Origin: JAEUIG01 sp046349775
Lineage (GTDB): Bacteria; Planctomycetota; Planctomycetia; Planctomycetales; Planctomycetaceae
Assembly (NCBI GenBank): GCA_046349775.1
Contig: JAXMBS010000019.1
Span: 1-64,000, forward strand
Reading direction: 5' to 3'
DNA length: 64,000 bases
Shown: one piece after another, positions 56,803 through 64,000 of the stretch
How the letters are laid out: the number at the start of each line of letters is the position of its first letter
Numbering within the stretch: position 1 is the stretch's first letter
Translations under genes and position numbers: made by a program
Notes under the pieces: model-generated
What the model was told of the DNA's origin: nothing
What the model saw: only the letters and a program-made list of their open reading frames with translations
Database searches by the model: none

Positions 56803-58080
56803 ATGCCATTACCACGTTTCATTTCCGGAATTGCCGCTGGCTGCTGATGGCCTGCGGCCAATTTCGCAGCGGCAGCGGACATAGATACCGTTCGGCGTCG
56901 ACTTTGATCTTCACTTCGGAATCGAACTGGGTGAATCCCATTCGGCTCGCGCGCCACCGGCGACCAGGACACCGCGGCGAAGGTTCAGCAGGTTCGTTGG
57001 TGTGACATGGAGAACAGCTGGCTCAACAGCGAACTCGGCGACCCCTGGAAGGGCGCCTCGCTGCTGGGCGAAGATCCCTGCTGGGACTTCGGCGGCTGGT
57101 GGCAGGGTGGGTATCACACCCGCTCGGACGGCATTTTCAACACGTACCCGAACCACGTTCAGCTCCAGCAGGGCTATCTGTACGTCCAGAAGGTCGCGGA
57201 TGGTAGCGAAGGGTTTGACTGGGGCGGCCGCATGGACATGGTGTACGGCACCGACGCTCCGAACACTCAGGCCTTCGGTAACCATTTCGGCCGGTACGAT
57301 TTCAACAGCGCGTTCAACATGGGCCAGTACGGCTGGGCGTTTCCGCAGGCGTATATCGAAGGCGCTTACCACGACTTCTCGGTCAAAGTCGGACACTTCT
57401 ATACGCTGCTGGGCTACCAGGTCGTGCCTGCGACCGGGAACTTCTTTTACAGCATCCCGTGGACCTTCAACTTCGCTGAGGCATTCACTCATACCGGCGC
57501 ATTGGGTACCTACAAGGCCAGTGACGACGTGACCTTGTATGGCGGCTGGACGCTCGGCTGGGACACTGGATTCGATCAGTATCACGGTGGCAGCAGCTTC
57601 CTTGGCGGAGCGAGCGTGAAGTTGCTGGACAACGTGACGGCGACGTATATCTGCACGGCCGGCAACCTCGGCTGGATCGGCAGCGGTTATACCCATGCCA
57701 TCGTGGTCGACTATGTGATCAACGATAAGTGGGAATACGTCTTCCAGACCGACTTGGACCACACGAACGTCGATCCCTACAACGCGACATTCGGACGGAC
57801 CCCCGGCGACGCCTGGAACACGATCGGCGTGAATCAGTACCTGTTCTATAACCTGACGAGCCGAGTGCGGGCCGGTGCGCGGGCCGAATGGTGGAAGTTC
57901 AACGGCGATTCGATCTATGACATCACCGCCGGCACGAACATCAAGGTGACGCCGAACTTCCTGCTGCGGCCGGAATGGCGGTATCGCTGGAGCCCGGCGC
58001 TGCAGAACAACGCCGTCGCCAATGACACCTTCAACTTCGAGAAGGGCATCTTCGCGATGGACGCGATCATCACGTACTAA
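56803..58080 (+). CDS. Outer-membrane beta-barrel porin (N-terminus frameshifted)
   Basis: From 57007 a clean frame of 357 residues shows strongly alternating aromatic-rich strands (FGGWWQGGYHTRSDGIFN, YIEGAYHDFSVKVGHFYT, EGFDWGGRMDMVYG) and ends KGIFAMDAIITY, with a terminal Tyr as in outer-membrane barrels. It looks like the OmpL-like beta-barrel porin-2 type. Upstream, ATG 56803 followed by PLPRFISGIAAG and, after a shift, LMACGQF and AAAAD looks like its signal peptide, so the 5' end carries indels. About 425 residues expected. Confidence 0.72.
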
Positions 58081-58308
58081 CGACTGCGAATGGCTTTGAC
58101 CCCACCCCCGGATGCGACAACCGCGTCGCATCCGGGTCTGTTTCTGCCGCCCTCCGCATCGGGCCGGTCTGAACTCAGCCGGGAGTGGAGTTCCTGCGCG
58201 ACGGATCAGACGGTTGCAGAACTCCTGGCGCCGCGTGGTTGCGGCCGGCCGCCCTGCTGGGATATATCAGCGGAAGATTTGCGCATCGGCTGCCGTCATG
58301 CTGTCGCG

Positions 58309-59091
58309 ATGGCCTACCTCCGACAACCAACATTCCTCACGCGTGGATATCCGACCGCTATCATCCTGGGCGTCATCCAGGGCATCGCCGAATTCTCCCA
58401 TCAGCTCGAAGGGGCACCTGGTCATCGCCGAACGTCTGCTGGGGGTTCGACAACAACCGCCGCTGACGATCGCGCTGCAATACAACGGCACGCCTGCTTC
58501 ATCCTGGTCGTACCGGCGCGATGTGCCCTGGCGCTCAAGAATCAGCGCCTGGTCGCAGCAGTCGCGGCCACTCTGCCGCTGGTGATTGTCGGTTTGTTCG
58601 TCAAGGACATCGTGACGCTGTATCAATCGCCATTGTTTGCGGGCTGCGGCTTGCTTGTCACCGCGCTGCTGATCGGCCTGATGCCGCGCGTGGAGCGTGC
58701 TGGGCGATCACCATGCAGGATGTCTCATGGAAGCAGGGATTAGTTGTGGGATTGTTTCAGTCGTGCGCTGTGTTGCCGGGCGTGTCCTGCTCTGGCACGA
58801 CGATCCCGGCGGGCTGACGGCCGGACTGACCCGTGAAGCCGCGGCGAATTTCTCGTTTTATATTGCCGTGCCGGCGATCGCCGGTGCAGCCGTCCTGCAC
58901 GCGAAGGAACTGCTGAGCGGCGGCAGCCGCGGACTCGCGCCGGGGCCGACGCTCGTGGGCACGCTGACCTCCTTCGTCGTCGGCGTGATGGCGTTGCGAC
59001 TGCTCCTGGGCTCGTGTCGCGGGGCGTGCAAGCTGTACTGGTTTGCATGGTACTGTGCGCGCTCGGGCGCGGCAGCCGTCTGGGCAACTGA
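58309..59091 (+). CDS. uppP: Undecaprenyl-diphosphatase UppP (BacA), frameshifted
   Basis: ATG 58309. Pieces: YPTAIILGVIQGIAEF, then ISSKGHLVIAERLLG in the next frame (active-site region), LTIALQYNGT, LVAAVAATLPLVIVGLFVKD, LFAGCGLLVTALLIGLMPR, MQDVSWKQGLVVGLFQSCAV, GVSCSGTTIPAGLTAGLTRE (second signature, one Arg changed) and FSFYIAVPAIAGAAVLHAKE. At least four indels. UppP dephosphorylates undecaprenyl diphosphate at the membrane for cell-wall synthesis. The stop TGA at 59089-59091 follows GAA...LGN in one frame. Confidence 0.82.
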
Positions 59092-59183
59092 CGTGGCCGA
59101 CCTGGACACGACAATCGCCGCGTCAACGCTAAACTCGCACGCAGCCGCCGGTGCGCGGCCCCTCGCCGGCCCGCGTGCCTGTT

Positions 59184-60807
59184 ATGTCTTCCACCGCAGT
59201 CCCCTCCACCAGATTTCCCCAGCGAGTCACCTGGGCGGTGCTGGTGCTCTGCGCTGCGCCACCGCTACTGAATCTTTGCGGGTTCGATTTCGGCACACGG
59301 CTGCAGCCATTTGATCCCAAGGATTACGTGCTGCTCGAGGGGCCGCTGCAGTCGACGATCCTGTATGACGCCCTCCGCGGCGCGTTCGTGTTCACGCTGC
59401 TGGAATGGACCGCGTTCTGCATCGCACTGGTGACGGTGGCGGTCTCCTTCGTGCAATACTTCCTGACGCGCGACCTGATCACGCCGATCATCGGCACCGC
59501 GCTGTTCTTCTCCGGCTGTATCGACGGGTTTCATGTTCTCGCGGCGGACCTGATCTCTGAAAACGTCGCCAACCATGAGCAGTTCACGCCCTGGGTCTGG
59601 ACGATCTCGCGGTTGCTCAATTCGCTGATCCTCGTCGCCGGCACGCTCCCGTTCCTGTGGAACGATCGTCCGGTGCAGGCCAACCGCGGTGTGCGATACA
59701 CGGTGCTGACCGGCATCCTGGCGGCACTGCTGGCGTACGCGTTCGTATTCGTCTGCGCACGCATCGAGCAGTTTCCGAGAATCCAGTCCGCCGGGCCGGA
59801 CTTCATCCGGCGTCCGCTGGACCTGATTCCACTGGTCGCGTACCTGCTGGTCGCCGGGATCGTGCTGCCACGGCTGTATCGCCGGCATCGCAGCGTGTTC
59901 GTCCGCGGACTCCAGGTCAGCATCCTGCCGCACGTCGTTTCGCAGTTGTACGCCGTCACGTCCGCCGAGCTGTACGACAACGCGTTCAATGTCGCCAGTG
60001 CGCTGAAGATCATTGGCTATCTGGTGCCGCTGATCGGCCTGCTGGTCGATTACACCCGCGCCTACCAGGCGCATGCGGCCCTGCTGGCCGCCGAGGAGCA
60101 ACTGCACATCGCCCGCGAGATTCAATTGCGGCTCCTGCCCGCGACGCGACCGCAACTCGCCGGCTGGGATATCGCCGGGCGCTGCGCCTTTGCCGAGGCG
60201 ATCGGCGGGGACTACTTCGATTATCTGCCGCTGCCCGACGGACGATTGCGGATCATTGTCGCCGACGTCAGCGGACACGACCCGGGCGCTTCACTCCTGA
60301 TGGCGAACGCCCGCGCTTACCTGCGCGCCGTCAGCACACCGGAGCGCGACCTGACGCAGTTGATTCACGAGGTCAACCGGTTCCTGTGCGACGACGGCGC
60401 AAGGGCGGCGGTTCGTGACGTTGTTCGCGTGCGAACTTTCTCCGAACAAATGTGAAGTGCGATACATCGGCTGCGGGCATGGGGCGCTCCGGAGTGTCCA
60501 GCGACGGCCGTTGCACGCGTCGACGCGAGGACCGGAATGCCGCTGGGAGTCAGTGCCGATTATCGCAACGCTTCACGAGTGGCCGCGGACTTGTCCGCAG
60601 GCGATGTCCTGCTGGTCTGTACTGATGGCCTGACCAGCTCCTCGCCCGACGGTGTCATGCTGGGGCGAGAAGGGTCGCGCGCTGCTGGCCGATGCCGCAC
60701 GAGGCGACCGCGATCGTGAAAGCGTTGCTCGACGGAGTCCGTCGGCACACGGGCAAAGCGACGGCTTCGAGGACGACGTCACGGTCGTCGCCGCAGTGCG
60801 GGGTTGA
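59184..60807 (+). CDS. Membrane-bound SpoIIE/RsbU-type PP2C phosphatase (frameshifted in the C-terminal part)
   Basis: ATG 59184. Residues about 12-290 hold seven or more membrane helices of a MASE-like sensor. After AEEQLHIAREIQLRLLPATR comes the PP2C domain: AEAIGGDYFDYLPLPDGRL and IVADVSGHDPGASLLMANAR (metal Asp residues). Near 60400 the frame changes; FACELSPNKCEVRYIGCGHG, then MPLGVSADYRNASRVAADLS, GDVLLVCTDGLTS and EDDVTVVAAVRG with stop at 60807 complete the domain in other frames. Such phosphatases act on anti-anti-sigma factors. The true length is about 540. Confidence 0.8.
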
Positions 60808-60846
60808 GCGGGCTGTTCAGCGTTTGCGCGTTGCGGCTCGAGCTTG

Positions 60847-61502
60847 ATGCCGGGGCGGCGAGCGGAAATCGAAAGTCTGCTGCTGACGGATTGCGTCCGA
60901 TTCGGCTGGGACTACTGATCTCAGGCGGCGGTACCACGCCGCGGTGAACCTGCTGCAGGAGATTGCGGCCGGTCGGCTCTCGGCCCGAATCGCCTTCGTG
61001 ATCGCAGACCGCACCTGTGCCGGGATCGACAGGCGCGCACTGGCCTCGATTGCGAATTGATCGCCCGCCGCAGCTTCGATTCGGCGACCTCTTTCAGCGG
61101 CGGCGTTTTCGAAGCCCTTCGCCGAGCGGATGTCGAACTGTGGTGCTCGCCGGGTTTCTGGCGCGTCTGGATGATCCAGCGACCTCGGCAACGCGTGATG
61201 AACATTCATCCGCGCTCATTCCGGCGGTCACGGCATGCATGGCCGCCACGTCCACGCGGCTGTCCTCGGCTGCTGCTGCGCGGTCAGCGGTTGCACACGG
61301 TGCACTTCTCGACAACTGAGGCATGACCACGGACCGATCATTCTGCAGCAGCGTCCCGGTGGCCGATGACGACACGCTGAGAGAGGCTTTGCGGCGCGCG
61401 TCTTTGAGGCGGAGTGCGCCGCGTACCCGGAAGCGATTCGCCGGTTCGCCGCTTTGACGGCTGCGGATCGAGGGCCGCCGCGTCTGGACGCTGCCGGAAT
61501 AA
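60847..61502 (+). CDS. purN: Phosphoribosylglycinamide formyltransferase PurN, frameshifted
   Basis: Pieces in order: PIRLGLLISGGGTT (start motif), LLQEIAAGRLSARIAFVIAD, IARRSFDSATSF, VFEALRRADVEL, VLAGFLARL, RVMNIHP (catalytic Asn and His), then after shifts HVHAAVL..., TVHF, GPIILQQRVPVADDDT and VFEAECAAYPEAIRRF, ending RRVWTLPE at 61502. Five or more indels. The enzyme transfers formyl from 10-formyl-THF to GAR in purine synthesis. Start at 60847 is uncertain. Confidence 0.8.
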
Positions 61503-61695
61503 TCGCAGATGGTCGACAGCGGATGGGACCAAACGCCTTTGCCTGCCTGCCGAACCATCGACGAATGACCCCAGACACGTCCGTTCATCGGCGGTCGGCA
61601 AGTTTTTTTGCCGACTGGCGAATAGACTGATGCCGGTAGACCGGCAGCTCCCGAGAAGCCGGTCCGTTCGAGACAACTCACCCCAGGGCTTTCCG

Positions 61696-62262
61696 GTGCC
61701 GCCGCACTATTACGCAGACTTGATGTACTGGACGTTCGGCGTGGTCCTGTTGTTCCTCGCGATCCGTGGGGTGCTGGCTGGCGACCGTCTTTACACTGCC
61801 CGGCAACTGGTTCATCGTCGCTCTGGCCGCATTGTGTGCTCCTGGCTGTTCCCAGAGCACGACGGCAGCACCCTCGGCTTCACCCTGGACGGCGGTCAGT
61901 TGCTGGCCATCCCGGTTGCACGGCGAAGTCATCGAGCTCGCCTGCTCAGCGCTGCCGGGGTGCCGCTGGGCAGGGCCAGCCGCCGCGGCATGGCGTCTCG
62001 CGCTGGTCGGGCGGCGACGGCAGCCTGTCGGCGCCGTCATCGGCGTGCCGATTCCCGTCATCGGTTCGCTGATCGCCGAAACGGCGGGTACGGCGGCGCT
62101 TCCTCGCCTACCTCGGCGAATACTGGAAGGAATGCGCTTACCGAGGAACGGCTGTCGATCAGCACCGGGGCGATGCTCGGCCGCATCGCCGGCACCATCG
62201 GCAAACTCATCGTCGGCGCAGCGATGGTCGCGTATGCCATCGTCGAATCGTTCTGGATTTGA
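61696..62262 (+). CDS. DUF456-family membrane protein, frameshifted
   Basis: GTG 61696 or ATG 61723. LMYWTFGVVLLFLAI, then GCWLATVFTLPGNWFIVALAAL in the next frame, WLFPEHDGSTLGFTLDGGQL, then VGAVIGVPIPVIGSLIAE, AYLGEYWK and AMLGRIAGTIGKLIVGAAMV fit DUF456: a small hydrophobic protein with two halves separated by a Gly-rich PIPVIGSLIGA segment. Role unknown. At least three indels. Confidence 0.65.
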   Translation: MPPHYYADLMYWTFGVVLLFLAIRGVLAGDRLYTARQLVHRRSGRIVCSWLFPEHDGSTLGFTLDGGQLLAIPVARRSHRARLLSAAGVPLGRASRRGMASRAGRAATAACRRRHRRADSRHRFADRRNGGYGGASSPTSANTGRNALTEERLSISTGAMLGRIAGTIGKLIVGAAMVAYAIVESFWI

Positions 62263-62362
62263 TCGATACAAACGAGTCGTCGCCATTGATCGGGTCCGCT
62301 GTCCATCGCCCATTGCAGCGACAGTCAACACAGACCTTGGCCTTCAACCTGACCGGGTTTGC

Positions 62363-63265
62363 ATGCACTACAAGATCCGCCACGTCACGACGTACACCTA
62401 CTCGACGCCGGTCAGTGTGTGTCACAACCTGGTGATGCTTACCCCTCGCGAGGATGCGCGGCTGCACGTCCATCAACACCGGCTGGATTCGCACCCCGCG
62501 CCGCAATTCGTCTCGCGCCGGCAGGATGCCTTCGGCAATCATGTGCACGTGTTTTCCATCGAAGAGAGCCACAAGCAACTCACCGTGACTGCGTCGAATC
62601 GCGTCACGGTCCTGCCGCGCGATCTGGCGCCGGCGGATGTTGGACCGGCCTGGGAGCAATTGGCGAGCGACCTCCGCGGAAGCAAGGATCCCGCCTGGAT
62701 GGATGCCAGCCGGTTCCTGTTCGACTCCCCCCGTATTCGTCGTTCGCAGGACTTCGCCCGCTATGCCTCCGGCTCATTCCCGGCGCAGCGGCCGATTCTG
62801 GAGGGACTTCGCGACCTGACGCAGCGCATTCACGCGGACTTCCGGTACGACAAATCAGCGACCGACGTCGGCACAGCGACGGAGGACGCCTTCCGCTTGC
62901 GCAGCGGCGTCTGCCAGGACTTCGCGCACGTCGAAATCGCCTGCCTGCGTTCGCTGGGAATTCCGGCCCGGTACGTCAGTGGATACCTGCGGACGGCGCC
63001 GCCGGCCGGCCGCCCGCGGCTGGTAGGGGCCGACCAGTCCCACGCGTGGGCCGCAGTGTACTGCGGTCCGCAGCTGGGATGGGTGGAAGTCGATCCGACG
63101 AACGACTGCCTCTGCGGCACCGATCACATTCCGATCGCCTGGGGCCGCGACTACAACGACGTGGCTCCGCTGCGCGGGGTCTTCCTGGGGGGCGGCGACC
63201 ATCAATTGCGGGTCTCGGTCGACGTCTCCCCGGTGGAGGACGCCGAGTCGCAAGTGACAGTCTGA
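62363..63265 (+). CDS. Transglutaminase-like cysteine protease-fold protein
   Basis: 300 residues from ATG 62363. An N-terminal beta domain (MHYKIRHVTTYTYSTPVSVC) is followed by the transglutaminase core: SGVCQDFAHVEIACLRSLG (catalytic Cys), ADQSHAWAAVYCG (His) and GWVEVDPTND (Asp). No signal peptide. Such proteins occur next to alpha-E and circularly permuted ATP-grasp genes; none are seen here. Frame intact, unlike its left neighbours. Confidence 0.88.
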   Translation: MHYKIRHVTTYTYSTPVSVCHNLVMLTPREDARLHVHQHRLDSHPAPQFVSRRQDAFGNHVHVFSIEESHKQLTVTASNRVTVLPRDLAPADVGPAWEQLASDLRGSKDPAWMDASRFLFDSPRIRRSQDFARYASGSFPAQRPILEGLRDLTQRIHADFRYDKSATDVGTATEDAFRLRSGVCQDFAHVEIACLRSLGIPARYVSGYLRTAPPAGRPRLVGADQSHAWAAVYCGPQLGWVEVDPTNDCLCGTDHIPIAWGRDYNDVAPLRGVFLGGGDHQLRVSVDVSPVEDAESQVTV

Positions 63266-63441
63266 AAGCGGGTTCCGTCGATCGACTTCAGCATGCTCCT
63301 TTGAGCGAGCGACTTCTCTGATGTCCTGGTGGGGCTAAATGGCAGATCGAAATTACCTTAGCCGAACTACTGAACAAAAGTGTGTTGCAAAATTCAACAA
63401 AAATCGGGAAAGACACTTCAGATTGACTTCCATTTGCCTCC

Positions 63442-63458
63442 ATCAGGAATATCCTGAT
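63442..63458. promoter_or_regulatory. Palindrome upstream of the surface-protein gene
   Basis: ATCAGGA-ATA-TCCTGAT is a perfect 7-bp inverted repeat 50 bp upstream of the ATG. TTGACT stands at 63423-63428, so the palindrome overlaps where a -10 box would be expected, as an operator would. No factor can be named. Confidence 0.4.
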
Positions 63459-63507
63459 CTCTGATTTGGCTTATCCATCTGAGGAATAGACAGAAAGGGC
63501 CAGGGCC

Positions 63508-64000
63508 ATGCGGGCGCCATTCGGGAGGGAGTTGCTTCACTTGGGAATTGTCGCGTCGGTCTTAATGACTTTCGCGACGTCGTCAGACGCCGGCTTCATC
63601 GGCTCTGGGACTGGTTCGGCATCTGGCAATCCGCTGGCCGCGTCTGCGGACTTTTCTTACAGCGCCGGCACGCTGACAATCACCCTGAAGAACACGTCGA
63701 CGTTCGACTATGCGTCGAGCCCGAGCACTGCGAAAGCAGTTCCGACTGACATCCTGACTGCGTTGTTTTTTGACTACAACGGCGGCTTCGGACCGTCGAT
63801 GACGCTGACGCTGGCCACTGCTCCTGCGGTGACGGTCGGTTCGAATCCCTCGACCCTCGTGGTCCCCCCGACAAGTGGAGGCTGGGAGTACCAGGAGAGC
63901 GCGTCGTCACTCAGCGGCATCACGCAGCATTATGGGCTGGGAACGGCAGGCTTCGGGGTTTTCAACGGCAATGCGACGAACCTGCCGACTCCCGCATGGC
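63508..64000 (+). CDS. Secreted surface protein, exosortase-target-like, N-terminal part (runs off right edge)
   Basis: ATG 63508 and 164 open codons to the edge. A signal peptide (LLHLGIVASVLMTFATSSDA) is followed by a Gly/Ser/Thr-rich beta-type region (ADFSYSAGTLTITLKNTS, TDILTALFFDYNG). This resembles planctomycete proteins carrying a PEP-CTERM-like sorting signal (XDP-type), which would lie past the edge; the assignment therefore rests on the N-terminus only. Confidence 0.6.
   Translation, partial: MRAPFGRELLHLGIVASVLMTFATSSDAGFIGSGTGSASGNPLAASADFSYSAGTLTITLKNTSTFDYASSPSTAKAVPTDILTALFFDYNGGFGPSMTLTLATAPAVTVGSNPSTLVVPPTSGGWEYQESASSLSGITQHYGLGTAGFGVFNGNATNLPTPAW

Overview
The window is high-GC bacterial DNA that looks like a planctomycete. 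The grounds are a DUF1080 domain fused to a glucose/sorbosone dehydrogenase barrel, a type I sulfatase with a CxPSR site beside a sialidase-like protein, secreted esterase/SMP-30 and prolyl-oligopeptidase-like hydrolases, an MJ0042-type zinc-finger membrane protein, an EAL-HDOD protein, a DUF6513/dihydropteroate-synthase-like gene, a putative exosortase-sorted surface protein, and the hairpin repeats common between planctomycete genes. The assignment rests on family knowledge; there is no rRNA.

Positions 1-11059 look like an acquired island. Reading right to left on the minus strand it has an ars cluster (broken arsR and arsM copies, arsD, arsA, damaged arsC) and then a second arsR plus the 5' part of a second arsM at the left edge. 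The arsR-arsM block and its upstream DNA are present twice. A 136-bp repeat occurs three times (930, 5814, 10889). The ars genes lie between repeats 1 and 2. A signalling cluster lies between repeats 2 and 3: a GAF/histidine-kinase-like ATPase, a receiver protein, a class III nucleotide cyclase, and convergent to them a small three-helix membrane protein of the Pycsar effector type (DUF5706). Repeat 3 runs directly into the 3' half of a tRNA-Arg(UCU), as expected for the distal end of an element integrated in a tRNA gene.

Positions 11168-50150 are chromosomal housekeeping and accessory genes, mostly intact: esterases, EAL-HDOD, two small operons of paralogous membrane-anchored LRR-like proteins (three genes at 17.7-20.4 kb, two at 32.4-34.1 kb), ROK kinase, Ppx/GppA-HD, FtsW (broken), uracil-DNA glycosylase, two metallo-beta-lactamase-fold proteins, a YHS-like metal-binding protein, MqnA, homoserine dehydrogenase, a Nudix hydrolase, FabI, EF-P with its EpmB modifier, a sialidase, a sulfatase, a radical SAM protein, CysC and HisI. 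A promoter, several hairpins and an intrinsic terminator at 49016-49267 outline an unannotated structured RNA of about 220 nt.

Positions 50208-64000 hold a ribbon-helix-helix protein, an RND exporter, pterin carbinolamine dehydratase, a DUF6513-DHPS-like protein, FtsY, a porin, UppP, a SpoIIE-type phosphatase, PurN, a DUF456 protein, a transglutaminase and the start of a sorted surface protein. Nearly every gene from 50.8 to 62.3 kb carries frameshifts, including genes normally essential (ftsY, uppP), and so does ftsW at 24-25 kb. Together with single-base indels between duplicated copies, this points to uncorrected sequence errors rather than real gene decay. Boundaries and starts of these genes are approximate.
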